DNA from: Gymnothorax reevesii
Lineage: Eukaryota; Chordata; Actinopteri; Anguilliformes; Muraenidae
Direction of reading: 5' to 3'
NCBI GenBank assembly: GCA_029721435.1
Contig: CM056588.1
Coordinates: 34,992,930 to 35,056,929, forward strand
Length of the DNA: 64,000 bases
The translations under genes were made by a program, and so were the position numbers. Shown here piece after piece: positions 1-11,879 of this stretch (its first letter is position 1; the number at the start of each line of letters is the position of its first letter). Below the pieces are notes generated by a model, which did no database searches, was not told the origin of the DNA, and saw nothing but the letters and a program-made list of their open reading frames with translations.

Positions 1-1135
1 GCATTGTTGTTCTGTGGGTCGTTCATGACTTATGCGTGAAGAGAGCTCGAGTGAGTAGTCAATAGCGCGCTAGCGAGAAAGGGCTACAGGTATAAGCCAA
101 GATTTGGCAACAGCTATACAGATGGCCGTTTCCTTCGGTGTACAGGCAGCGATATCTTTTTCCGTATCGGTAATGCGTCGCTACTCTGGAATTCGCCCTC
201 CACCCCCCCCCCTTCACTTTCGTCCTTAATCGCGCTTGCTATTACATTATACAGTTCGACATCGCTTTAGTTTGCTAGCTAGATTGCCAACAAGCTCGCT
301 AGCGAGTGAGAGAGTATGCAAACTGTAGCCTTATTTTGTCGGCGTAATCAAGACGCAAATTGCCGCGATGATGGGACGACGTTTAGATTTAGTATTTAAA
401 GTCCTCTTTTTTCTCCTACAAAAAGTGATACTAAAAAAAACAATATCACCTTTTCTACACCAATTTACACATATTTGTGCGTAAATGTGTGAAAAAGAGA
501 CAGTTTAAAATGGCAACAATCTTTTTTCTCGGTTTTTGACGCTAAATGTGCAAAAACTGTACGGTGTAAAACAACACATCCTATTTTACAAACGGCGCCC
601 CATACTGCATGTGGTAATGAGGTTTTATTTACATCACATTCATTTGTACATACATCACCCAGTTATTTAAGCAGACTACTGCACTCCCCGCAGCACACAT
701 TCAGCCAGTGGAAAAAAAAAATAACGCTGAACAAGCTAAAAATATAGAGAAAAGAAAATGTGTATCAAGTGCACAGCACAATACATTCTGCACAAATCCA
801 GGACACGCAGACTGCCTCGATACCCAGGAGAACAGGAGCCTCATTTATAAAACTTTGTGTTCATCCACATAAAAAGTGAACCAAGGCATGAATAGCAAGA
901 AATGGCATAGGCAACAAACAACAAACAACCAATGTGTATAACTGGGCACGCACGCAGCAGCACACAATTATGCCTTCATACATCACTCAACTTTACTCCT
1001 CAGAAGAGTGCATCAGCACCAGCTCCTGCCCTGTTGCCATCCAAAATTACTCATAACTGGTCAATGCTGATCAGCTGATATTATATATATATATATATAT
1101 GTCCTGCCTGTTCAAAAAAACAGCCACCGCATTTA
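1..1135. other. Gene-free AT-rich region
   Basis: No convincing exon or open frame is seen. The stretch has homopolymer runs (C-rich near 200, A-rich near 435 and 712) and a short (TA)n tract at about 1081-1100. Anciently decayed repeats are likely but none is recognised. Confidence 0.5.
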
Positions 1136-1139
1136 GAGG

Positions 1140-2050
1140 ACACTTTTTTCAAAAGCGACTTACAGCAAGGGCATACAGGTCACGGACACTGTTGCCGAAC
1201 AGACTGGACAAGATACAATTCATATTGAGCATTAGTCACTTGAGGTAATGACCATGTTGAGCACAGACTATACAGAAGGCAATTGCACACAGAGAAAAGA
1301 AAAGCAAAGCAAATGGAAGGAGGAGGAAGTCTTTTCTATAAAAAGCGGGGGGAGGGGGGGGGGGGGGGGCAAGTCAGATACTAGCTAAACAAGTGAGTCT
1401 TTAGGTTCCGAAGGAAGAGTGGCAGGGATGGAGGATTTCATAGGGAGGTGGGAAGGTCATTCCACCACTGGGGAGCGAGATGGGAGAAGCTGAGTGATCA
1501 GGTAGAACGACTAGGTTTCCGACTCAGGCTAGGGGGCGAAGTCGTCTCGCTGCTGCCGAACGAAGTGGCCGGGCAGGTGCGTATGGGATGATCATCTCTT
1601 GCAGATAGGAAGGGGCTGTCTTGTTTGCTGCAGCATAGGCCAGAGTCAGGACTTTGAATCTGACTCTAGCTGCAACTGGCAGCCAGTGCAGGGATCTCAG
1701 CAGGGGAGTCATGTGGCAGAACTTGGGGAGGTTGAAGACCAGACGAGCAGATGCACTCTGGATGTGCTGAAGGCATCGGAGGGCCCTGGATGGAAGCCCA
1801 GCAAGCAGGGAGTTGCGGTAGTCTAAACGGGAGATCACTGTGGCTTGGAAAAGGAGCTGGGCTGAGTAGGTGGTGAAGTAAGGTCGATCCCTCTGATGCT
1901 GATTAGAAGAAATCTGCAGGACCATGTCATAGGTGCGACGTGCTTATAGTAGTCTAGTTGGTTGTCTAGGACAACCCACAGGTTCTTCGCAGAGCAGGTA
2001 GCCGAGCAGTGCCATCAATGGTGATGGCAAGCTGTTGTGGAGTGAAATAC
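1140..2050 (-). mobile_element. L2/CR1-type LINE, 3' end fragment
   Basis: The minus strand between 1925 and 1524 encodes about 133 residues that match the C-terminal part of fish L2/Jockey-group non-LTR reverse transcriptases. The recognisable blocks are SRLDYRNSLLAGLP, LQHIQSASARLVFN and LLRSLHWLPVAARVRFK. Below 1524 the same strand continues in broken frames with the usual C-terminal tail, then a stretch with a long G run at about 1348-1370. The endonuclease and catalytic RT core are absent, so this is a 5'-truncated, dead copy. The family call rests on these motifs; the exact subfamily is not determined. Confidence 0.8.
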
Positions 2051-3468
2051 CATGACTGGATCATTATTACAGTGATTAATGTGTTTCAAATGGCAACAAT
2101 TATTTGAACTCTAACTGATGAAGCACGTAGCCTCTCATTTCTTTAAAAAACTTGTTGGAAGGCATATCCCTTAGTTGTGGAAAGATGTTACAGTATTTCA
2201 TAAGGTTCAAATTATTGGCTTGCATCCAGCAAAGAAAACAATGAATGAGGAAAACTGGCATGATGAGGAATCATATTCACACACAAATTGGCCACCCAAA
2301 GTTCTAACCTTAACCACACTGGGAGTTATTGGGATGTGCTGGAGAATACAGAGTGGTTCCCCTCTCTGGTTGTCAAGACAAGATCTCAAGCCAAAAATGA
2401 ATGGACCTCTGACAGAAAATAAATGTTCTGACATTGCATATGATTGTCAAAACAAGGAAGCAATGAATTTGCGCTGTAATCGAAGCTACGGGGGCTCCAA
2501 CGAAATATTTGAGTTTGTGTGTGTGTGTGTCTGTGCATATGTGCGTGTATGTGTGTGTGTGTGTGCGCATTTCCCATTTTTTCTTGAGAGAGCCAATGCT
2601 CTAATACAGAGATTCAAGGAGAATGATTTGAAAGCATGTCAGATAGGAGTTTTCACAGAAATTGAGCCAGAAATGTGTACTCTAAGGTGGCCTCAGCAGA
2701 AGGGTTACCCACAATGAGAAATATTTGGAGGCTACATCTTGCCCCTGCTGTAAATCCAGTCAGGTTAACTTCTTGCGGAGTCATTAAAAAAATTAGTCAA
2801 AGTGAGGAACTGCAATTGGTTATGAAGTCCTGCAATGAAGAGATAAGTGTTCACCTGACCCCTGCAGCATCTCCACAGCGCCACACAAAGAGATAGTTGG
2901 GAATAGATCGTTCCTTCATAAAAGGCTGACCAATCACAAACTAAAACTAAAAATCCAGAGCAGGCATATGTCTTTAGTAAAGATACAGACTCTTCATTGT
3001 AGAAGTGTTAAAGCCCCAGAAACTGTAAAATCCCCAAATTCCCATCATACCTTTTATAATCACTGCCTTTCCAGAAAAAATAAGTAAGAGCACCAACTAC
3101 AGCAGATATTACAAGATGTGGCCTAAATTTTTAATTCAGAAAATTAGACACCATTTACTTTTTTTGCCAGGAAAGGATTATCATTGCACACGCACAAAAA
3201 ATGAGGGAAAAAAATTCATCAACGATAGCAAATGAGTTGAAATTTGCCAGCAGTTGACTTCTTTGCCAATGCTGTGCTGAATGCTGAATAAAAAGTACCA
3301 GGGCGCAGTTTTGGAGCTGGCCCAAAAACTTGCAGTTTGACTGCATGTAGAAGAACAAATCTGGAATAAAAAAAAGGTGCAACACAATGTTGATAATGTA
3401 AATCCACCTTAACACACCTGACAGAGTTCATTGATAATAACCTCTCAGCTTCAGGAAGTACTGGATCA
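2051..3468. other. Intergenic stretch with GT microsatellite
   Basis: An interrupted (GT)n tract lies at about 2515-2567. Open frames here, including a 180-codon one at 2175-2717 that runs through the GT tract, have no recognisable domain and look like chance. No gene is seen. Confidence 0.45.
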
Positions 3469-3472
3469 TTAA

Positions 3473-4105
3473 AGGTGCACTATGCGAATTTGTTTATTTT
3501 CAGCGCAATTATATTTTTGTCTTAATTCACCGACATATCCCCAAAATCCGCTGGCTACCTGCCCCTGAATTCACTGTAAAAAAAAAAAAAAACCTGGGCT
3601 CTGGAGACTGCACAGGCCTCACAAACTGCAAACAAACACAAGGGGCACAGGCTGTGCCCCATAACATAACAAACCATTCTGGCCAATCACCGACAAGAGC
3701 TGACAGTTACGGAAGCATGGGAGGGAGGGAACTATAGGAGTGAGGGGCGCTCTATATCTGTTCTGTTTCAATTTGAATGTCAGTAGAAGTGATGTCAACA
3801 AAATTGCATTGCATTGCACCTGTAACCGAAGAACGGTACAGATCAATTCGCGGTGTTTCCCAACTTTGCCACAGGTGTCACTATTTCCCACATTCTAAGA
3901 AATGTCCCATACACATGGGACTGACTCCACATATTAAGACAAGTTCCCCGACAAGTTTGACTGCAAACATTGTGAACAATGCATGTGCTGAAATATGTGC
4001 TCATACATATTTCAAATCCTTTTCTGTGGATATACATCAGTTATGAATGAAGCCCCAAGTTTGTCCCAGCGTGACTCACTGTAAATATGACTACATAGTG
4101 CCACC
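3473..4105. mobile_element. Possible small inverted-repeat element
   Basis: The left end reads AGGTGCACTATG directly after a TTAA. A related inverted string, CATAGTGCCACCT, lies at about 4094-4106. The ends resemble those of fish miniature elements, but the right side has no matching TTAA duplication, so the boundaries are uncertain. Confidence 0.25.
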
Positions 4106-4109
4106 TAGC

Positions 4110-5470
4110 GTTCTGCAGCTAAGTGGACAAGAGTGGCAACACCGGAGAGAATGACACTAGAGAGATGGAGCCATGTTGTCTGGCTATAATTATATGATAG
4201 AGGTTTTGCATTGAAATGGTATTTGAAAGAGGAAATTATGTTTGCTTAAGCAACTCACAAACACAGAGGCAAATACCAGACCCATATCCGACATTTCTCG
4301 TGAGCTTCAGTGCAGAGATCAGTCTGAGCCATCTGTATAAATATGAGAGGATAATGCAGGATGAAGTGAATGGCAGCTGTTCATGAAGGCGCCATGAAGA
4401 TATGCACTGGTTATCGCTATGGAGACCACGCATGCTCAGTTCCATCCTGGTCAGGCTGAAGAGCATTGGCTGCCTTCAAAAACAACAAACTCTGGAACCC
4501 AATGTAGGTTAGGGTACACTCAGGAACCCAGTGGAGAGTACCATAGACTCAGGAACCCAAGGAAGTGCATGCTTAAGACTCCAATAGAGGATACATTATA
4601 TGATGGTATTTCGCAAAAAAAAAAAAAAAGTGATGGAATGGTACCAACAAAACAACCGTGGTTAATACGTACTGCAAAACGTTTTTTTTAGGCCCACATC
4701 CCATCTTTGAAAGGGGTAGGGTTAGTACTTCAGTACCTTTTGTAAGGGCTCAGATTCATATCTTTTTAGAATCTCTTTTTGCGTTTGCCCCGACTTGTTT
4801 GCGAAAAGAGGCTGAAGTACTTAATTACTAGTACTGACATTGGTTGTCTTCTTATTAATTCAGATAATATTAGTATATGCGTGTGTGTATATGTGCATGT
4901 GTGTGTGTGCTCCATCTCCAATACTTAAAAAGCTGGCAAAATAAGCAAGGGTGCACTTATTTTTCTTAAAAAAACAGAATCCATATGCCATTCATCATCC
5001 CTAAGAAAATGATTGGGCCAAGTTAAAATGGCTGACTGCTTTTCTCGAGGGAAGACGAACAAAGCATTACCATACCAGTTGAACCCCAGCTCCTTGTACC
5101 CAGTCTGTGTTGAGGCTAGATTTATCCCCCTCATGGGCACTTCCATACCTTACATTATGGTAATGAGCTGTGTGAAAGCATGCAGATGCTTTCTGGACTG
5201 TGGCGCGTTCCTCATAAATTAATAACTGAGATTACATTAGATGGTACTTGATTATGCAGGAGGGTCGTAGGGTCAGTGTAAGCCTCGCCTTCTCTCTGAA
5301 GTTTGGGCATGACTGCTGAGTGCACAGCATGTGCACCCGTCTGCATGCAAACACACACAAGTATGCCTGGGCTAACACACAGAATGCAGACACTTAGGGT
5401 AAAGTAGGGTGTGAGGCCTATCTTACCAGAGCACTGGTTACTGAGCTGTGCTGGTGTGGCCTGTGGGCAT
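4110..5470. other. Intergenic stretch with GT microsatellite
   Basis: No gene is seen. A short poly-A tract lies at about 4615-4629 and an imperfect (GT)n tract at about 4877-4909. Confidence 0.45.
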
Positions 5471-5479
5471 TGTCGAGGA

Positions 5480-6525
5480 GAGATAAGGGGGCAGAGATAT
5501 GGACACACCATGATGAGCCTCAAGTAAAAACAGAGGCAGTGATATGAACAAACCATCATGAGCCTCTACTGAATACAGAGGCAGTGATATGGACACGCCA
5601 CCATGACCCCCTAATGAATAAAGATGCAGTGATATAGACATGCCAGCATGAGCCACTAATTAATAGAGAGGCAGCGACACAGACACACCATCATGAGCCT
5701 CGAATGAATACAGAGGCAGTAATTTGGACACGCCACCATGAGCCTCTAATGAATACAGAGGTAGTGATATGGACACGCAACCATGAGACTCCAATGAATA
5801 CAGCGGCAGTGACACAGACACACCATCATGAGCCTGTAATAAATATAGAGGCAGTGACACAGACACACCATCATGAGCCTGTAATAAATATAGAGGCAGT
5901 GACACAGACACGCCACCATGAGCCTGTAATGAATATAGAGGCAGCGACACAGACACACCATCATGAGCCTGTAATAAATATAGAGGCAGTGACACAGACA
6001 CACCATCATGAGCCTGTAATGAATATAGAGGCAGTGACACAGACACACCATCATGAGCCTCTAATGAATACAGAGGCAGTGATATGGACACACCATCATG
6101 AGCCTCTAATGAATACAGATGCAGCAATATGAACACGCCACCATGAGCCTCTAATGAATACAGAGGCAGTGACATGGACACACCATCATGAGCCTCTAAT
6201 GAATACAGATGCAGCAATATGAACACGCCACCATGAGCCTCTAATGAATACAGAGGAAGTGACATGGACACACCATCATGAGCCTCTAATGAATTGAGGC
6301 AGTGATATTGACACGCCACCATGAGCCTCTAATGAATTCAGAGGCAGTGATATGGACACGCCACCATGAGCCTCTAATGAATTCAGAGGCAGTGATACAG
6401 ACACACAATCATGAGCCTCTAATCAATACAGAGGCAGTGATACAGACACACTATCATGAGCCTCTAATGAATACAGACGCAGTGACACAGACACAGCGTC
6501 ATGAGCCTCTAATGAATACAGAGTT
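5480..6525. repeat. 45-bp minisatellite, about 23 units
   Basis: A 45-bp unit is repeated head to tail; each begins near CATGAGCCTCTAATGAATAC and continues with an AGAGGCAGTG block and a GACACACCA-like block. Two unit types alternate in blocks: one with GATATGGACAC and CTAATGAATACA, and one, concentrated at about 5805-6060, with GACACAGACAC and GTAATAAATATA. Because 45 is a multiple of three, open frames of 140-220 codons run through it on both strands (15-residue periodicity). They have no start context or domain and are read as artefacts of the period. Confidence 0.93.
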
Positions 6526-7731
6526 AGCCAAGGACTCTCTGCTTCATTACTCAGCTCCTCCTGAAGCAGAGGTGCTCATTAGACCTCCCTGTCAGTACCT
6601 ACACACTAATGAGCACAGTCGCAGCAGGGGTCGGTGGGACCAATCTGAGAGCCGGCCTCTGATTGGCCTGGCAGTCCCCTCTCAGTGGGCTTTATTGCTT
6701 TGCACATCATCACAGGTCTGAGAGGCGCTGCCTGTTTTCGCTATTAAAGCTAGGCTCAGCCCCTACTAGACGGTCCATTTTACAATCAGAGGAGCGAGCC
6801 GATGTCCCCAAATGCACTCTGTGCATCTGCTGCAGCAGAGAGAACTGCAGTCAGGGGCACCAGTATTTCACAGTGACACAAATTTCATCACTTTGACTGG
6901 ATATAGTGACATAATGCATTTTAAATTAAATAAATAATATATCCTTTAAACATACTTTTATTTTTTATGTTGGAGTCTCGTCAATATATTGTATTAGCTG
7001 TGAAAGAATGCAACCATTCTTTCAGCCCCCATCCCAATTTCAGGGCCTCTTAAGTAATTGCACAAACGACCATAATTAAAAATTGAAGTGCAATTTTTAA
7101 TTCCTGGTATGAAATAATTAGTAGTCAATGACTGCCTGACATTTGGAACCAGCGCCTATCATCTGATGCCAAATATCTTCTCTGAGATGCTCTGCCAGCC
7201 TTCCACTGCAACAGTTTCAGCTTGTTTTTTTTTTTTTCCCTTTCTTTCGCTAAGTGAAATGCCCGCTCAGTTGGATTCAGGTCATATGATTTTATAACAA
7301 TCTGTGTGGTGAGATTTGAAGGCAGACTTTTTGCTTTTTTTGAGGCCTACCAATGATTCATTTCGGTAAACACTGTATTTATTTTGGTCTTCTCTTGATC
7401 ATAAACATTAACACAGATGTGCTGGCATCTAGGAGTGTGTAATTGATCTGACCATCTATTGTGCAGGGTTTTTCATCACCAGTGATAGAATTATTCCATC
7501 ATCCACCACACCTGTTTTCCTTTCATGGGTTTGTTTTTATTTTTTTACAGCCCAAAAATGGCTTGCTGCAGGTAGTGGCAGCTCTTTTCATTTCATAATA
7601 AGAATTAACAAAAAACTACAAATGCAAATCACACATTTTCAGTCAATGCTACACATTCTTATCTGCTTACCAATCAGAGAAATAATTAAGGAATCGTAAC
7701 TCCACAGTGACCTGTCAGCCAATAAGACAGC
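6526..7731. other. Gene-free intergenic stretch
   Basis: No exon, ORF or recognisable repeat is seen apart from short homopolymer T runs near 7225 and 7540. Confidence 0.4.
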
Positions 7732-7739
7732 ATTACAAC

Positions 7740-8978
7740 CACTGATCTATTTTGAATAACTGAATTGCTGACGTGATAGAGAACTGCGTTGGGAGGTCGA
7801 AGCAAGCGGAAGTGGTCGGGCGGCCATTTTACTATGCCCGGTAGTAAGCAATCGTTATATAGTATTCTATGGCAGTATTCTATGGCCAACGGTTATTGGA
7901 ATAATTCAAATTAATGTTAGCTAACATGATCCATCAGGTTATCCTAATACTACCTAGATTACCGAACTGAAGTTAACCAGATCAATCAATTTCACACGGC
8001 ATAAATTAGATTATCCATTAAAACTGCTGTGTAACCCTGTCTATATTAGACCAGACTAACTAGACAACAAAACCAGGTGTTCACTGGTCAAATCATTAAG
8101 GCTACTTTACGCCAGCACTAAAAAAAGGCTGATGTTTTATTGACACTAAATTGCTGTCGACGGACAAAATTAATTTTGCCAGGTTATCAATGAAGATGTA
8201 ACGTTAGAGCTACTTAAATAGATAATGTGATTCACACTCGACAATGAATGGCAGGCAGTTTTACATACATCTCCATAACGCACAACTCACTTCACTTCTC
8301 ATGTGAACGCTCATTTAGCGACCTTGAGAAGTTTACATTGCGTTATCTTCAGCGAACCCACTTTCGCTTCATAAGAAAATTAGCCCAGCTACAGCTACTG
8401 AGTGAAGACATCGCAAGAGAAAACTCAATACAAGAAATCAGTTGGGAATTACATATGCGTTATTCGCGACTAAATGTCACACTCAATGTGCCTACAAAAA
8501 AGACAGCGGTTGACAAGATGCGAGTCGACGGCTAATTTATATTTTCATGAAGTTTTCAAATCCTCCCACACAGAATAATCACAGTAATACATGCAGGACG
8601 GACGTCTTGTCTTCTTCACTCTAAATGACGAGATGTAGAAAAATCCGTATAGATTTCCTATGGAACGCACTCATCGGTCATACATATTGTCAAATGCTGA
8701 TATTGTCCATTGTTAATGTTAAAGGCGCGTACAACTGCTGCCCACTGTAGTTAAATCTGCGATCCTTGAGGCATTTTTCGTACAGTACCGAAAACATACA
8801 ATACCGCCTCTTTCGTGTCTGTGAAAAGATATCTTCTTAATTAATTATATCGTAGGCTGCAACGTATTCAATGTGAGTAATGTTCTGAGAGATTATAGTT
8901 GGGCATACCAATATGGCGGCACGGTTACTTCAAAATTATGACGTCATCAGCTATCCAGTTATTGTATATAGATCAGTG
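7740..8978. mobile_element. 1.24-kb DNA transposon with 8-bp TSD (hAT-like or P-like)
   Basis: The direct repeat ATTACAAC occurs at 7732-7739 and 8979-8986 and immediately flanks inverted termini that begin CACTGATCTAT. Read inward from both sides, the termini share AATAACTG, GCTGA, ACGT, then a GCGGCCATTTT/GCCGCCATATT block and TATGCCC, so similarity extends for roughly 100 bp but is imperfect. An 8-bp duplication is typical of hAT and P-type transposons. The interior holds only a 95-codon open frame at 8248-8535 with no recognised domain and no DDE motif, so the element appears non-autonomous. Superfamily assignment is inference; the insertion boundaries are directly visible. Confidence 0.8.
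8248..8535 (+). CDS. Unrecognised 95-codon open frame inside the 7.7-kb transposon
   Basis: The frame starts with MAGSFTYIS and is rich in basic and aromatic residues, with a stretch containing RSFSDLEKFTLRYLQR. No conserved domain is recognised. It lies wholly inside the element at 7740-8978 and could be a relic of that element's own protein or a chance frame. No promoter or splice context is evident. Confidence 0.15.
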   Translation: MAGSFTYISITHNSLHFSCERSFSDLEKFTLRYLQRTHFRFIRKLAQLQLLSEDIARENSIQEISWELHMRYSRLNVTLNVPTKKTAVDKMRVDG

Positions 8979-8986
8979 ATTACAAC

Positions 8987-10774
8987 ACATATCTCAGTAA
9001 ACCCTCCCGTGATTGGTCTTTCTCGGCCCCATTAACTGAAGATGAAAGGACAACACTGCCAGATTATATTAGAGTGAGCAAGTTAAAAAAATGTCAGTTT
9101 GTCCAATGACTTTTGAGCCACCAAAACTGAGGGGAGCGCAAAGAGCTAAAGCAATGAAAATTGTGTCACTGTCCAAATATTTATGGACCAAACTGCACTT
9201 ATGTTTTATCTTATCACTATCCATACCCGTGCTTCGCAAGGGGTTGGTCATGACCAACAATCCTAAGGAATAGTGACAACAACCGTCGTCATGGTAACGA
9301 AAGGCAAAAACAGATAAAATGGCCCAAATTTCAGTGATTGGGCGAGATGGTTCCATTCCACATGGCGGAAGACAGAGGCAGGCTTGTCTGTACCACATAA
9401 GCCAGAGGGCGCGGGGATCCGTTGGGCCGTTTGTGAGGAGATACATTGCAAAGGCCAGGCAAACAGAGAATTAATATATACCGGAGATTTTATATAGATA
9501 CACAACTTGTCTAGAGGTGCAGGCAAAGTATAAAAAATATAACCAGCCTGAGATCACACATGTAAGTTTCAGTTCAAATCATTGACTTCAAAACGAACCC
9601 GTGCAGACATTTACAGAGATCATCCATGGCAAACACAAACCCACAAAGATTAAAAGTGAATATCTTTTCATGTTCCATCTATTTACAAGCTGCATCAGAC
9701 AAACAGATCATATGTTATTTTCTCCTCTCACATAGCATTTGCTTCCACATTTAACATGAATTTCCATGACAGTGGACCCCATCCAGCAATATCCACAGCT
9801 GCCCCACAGAGATGTGCCAGTGGGCTTTGCTTTAGGCCTATTAATGAAAGTGGGTGTCTGACTCATTTGAAAGAAATCAGCCCAAGTAATAGATTCAGAT
9901 TCAGAGAGAAGCCTATCCTCTTGAGCACTATTCACGATGAATCCAAGTAAAAGGGACGCTTTAATTTGGGAGTTCAGTATTAACTAGGAAATAAACAGAT
10001 CACAATCAACCATCAGAAATTCAAGCATTCTATACTTGAGATGCAGGCATCTAATTCTGAATACGCATGTATTCAAAAAGTAGAACTAACAAATTTAGAA
10101 GGTCAATAATACAATTTTTTTCATGTGCAGTTTACAATGTACAAGTAATACAAAATAAAAATGATTTACAAGTTACTGCTTACTTTCTAATTTTACTTGT
10201 AATTTCCATGCTGTCCCAACTTTATTGGTGAGGCCGTGGGGCATAAACTTCAACCCCTAACGTGATAATCTAATTCTACCATTTTAACCGCCAGAGCTGA
10301 GTTTCTTTTTAAAACTGACAACAGTTATTTTATCAAGTAAATTCACTTTGCTTCATTAACAGGAATAAAATATCGGCGTGTCAGCAATGATGGTTGCCAT
10401 GGTACCATTCTAACGACCTCGTTATTACCTTCTGCTCCCTCTGACAAATTCAAGAGAAAGCACCTTCTCTTCACACTGTCGAGGGGGCCCACTTGCTGAC
10501 GCGTGAAGGTGCCATGGAGTCACAGATATCTCACACACTCCTTGTACATGCTGTGTAAATTAGCAAGCTCACACGTTTTTTTTTCTCCCTAGCTCTCCAG
10601 ACTAAACTAAATTTACATCTGGATTCCACAACAAAGGATTTCCACACATCACGAAGCAAGGGTACAGGGTACCATCAACAAAACACAAGCAAAGTAAATG
10701 GAGTCACGAAAGGCTGCCACTTTGTATTTAAATATTCGCATAGCATCAGCACTAGGGGGCTTGCACACATGTAT
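8987..10774. other. Intergenic stretch with weak transposon traces
   Basis: Around 9090-9200 short strings such as GTCCAAATATTTATGGACC and CCAATGACTTTTGAGCC resemble terminal sequences of Tc1/mariner-type elements in fish, but no second end or transposase frame is visible. No gene is seen in the rest. Confidence 0.3.
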
Positions 10775-11123
10775 GTACACATAGGCTGGATTTACCCTGC
10801 AAGTCTCGTTGCCCAGATCGGATATGGATCGGATTTTGAGGCCCATATCCGATTTGTTAAACTGTGTGTTTACATTTTGCTTTGAGCCTGAATGATATCT
10901 GATTCGTTTCGATTCCGTTTGTTTACACCACTCACTACCTGGCCATTGTCTTGGGCAATCCACATGCGCACAGCGGAGAAGGCTACCGAAAATAAAAGCA
11001 AATGTGCGTACAGCGCAACAAAAGCATGCAGGCCTAACAGTCATAGAAATGATCAAAACATGAAGCAAGCTCGCAGCATTTCACTGGGTAACCTACATCT
11101 GATTTTCCCGTTAACGCCTTTAA

Positions 11124-11543
11124 AGCTGCTTTCACACTGAACGCGAAACAAATTAATTTAGTTACTGATTTACTAATGAATATGATGAGAAATATTGAAA
11201 TACTAGCTGCTACCCGCTACCCGGAGTAAATTTTTTTTGCGTACATGACCGTTTTTCAAAAATCGGGCGAAGTCAAGTCCTTCCTGGTGTCCAAGTGGAT
11301 ATTCACACCAAATTTGGTAACAATAGGTTGAGAAATGTAGGAGAAAAACGTATACATACACACAGACAGACAGACAGACAAACATCGACCTCAAATATAT
11401 TATAGATAATCCTCAACACATTCAAAGTAAAAGCAAAGATGCGAATATATGTGTTTCGCATGTAGGCCTATTCATCTTTGCATTGACTTTGAATGTAATC
11501 TGCCGCGCGAAAAAATTTTTTTGCGTCTGGTGTGAAAGCAGCT
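11124..11543. mobile_element. MITE nested in the hAT element
   Basis: The inverted termini are AGCTGCTTTCACACTGAACGCG on the left and, read inward from the right, AGCTGCTTTCACACCAGACGC. A shorter relative of the same family is at 55970-56122. The copy lies wholly inside the element at 10783-11871 and itself contains foreign sequence in the middle, making three levels of insertion. Confidence 0.7.
11160..11410. mobile_element. Possible RTE/SINE-type tail inside the nested MITE
   Basis: This segment interrupts the MITE. It contains CTAGCTGCTACCCG, TTTTCAAAAATCGGGCGAAGTC, a stretch ending in (CAGA)n and an AT-rich tail. This layout recalls the 3' ends of RTE-type LINEs and their SINEs. There is no coding sequence. 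The family assignment is from memory of layout and is weak. Confidence 0.3.
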
Positions 11544-11879
11544 GTACACTTATCACCTGCATCATCGCAAATGCGCAGGAAGACTCCGTCTTCTGGGCCC
11601 TTTTTTTTTTTTTTACAAAATATCCGATCTGCATGTTGATATGCATTTTCACAACGGGCACATTGGCACATATCCGATACACATCAGATACATATCCGAG
11701 CAAAAACCACATTTGAACGAGGCTTGGATCCGATCTGAAGGATCCGATCGAGGGCGGAGTCAATGTGTTTTTTTTCCCCGTTTACACAGCCATGTGACAG
11801 ATCGGATATTGGCCGCAATTGAGCAAAAGATCCGATTCGTGTCACATTTCACCTGCAGTGTAAATCCAGCCGTACACAC

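Larger units (their letters stand above)
10783..11871. mobile_element. Non-autonomous hAT-type element
   Basis: The element is bounded by inverted ends AGGCTGGATTTACCCTGCA (left) and, read inward on the other strand, GGCTGGATTTACACTGCA. It sits between 8-bp direct repeats that differ at one base, GTACACAT at 10775-10782 and GTACACAC at 11872-11879. The subterminal DNA repeats GATCGGATAT-like words in both orientations. No transposase frame remains. A second miniature element is inserted inside it. Confidence 0.75.

Noticed and set aside
2175..2717. 180-codon frame as a gene
   Set aside because: It crosses a GT microsatellite that gives VCVCVC-type text and has no domain or conserved motif.
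5660..6322. 220-codon minus-strand frame (and 142-codon plus-strand frame) as a repeat protein gene
   Set aside because: Both simply follow the 45-bp minisatellite, whose period is a multiple of three. No gene context or splice sites support them.
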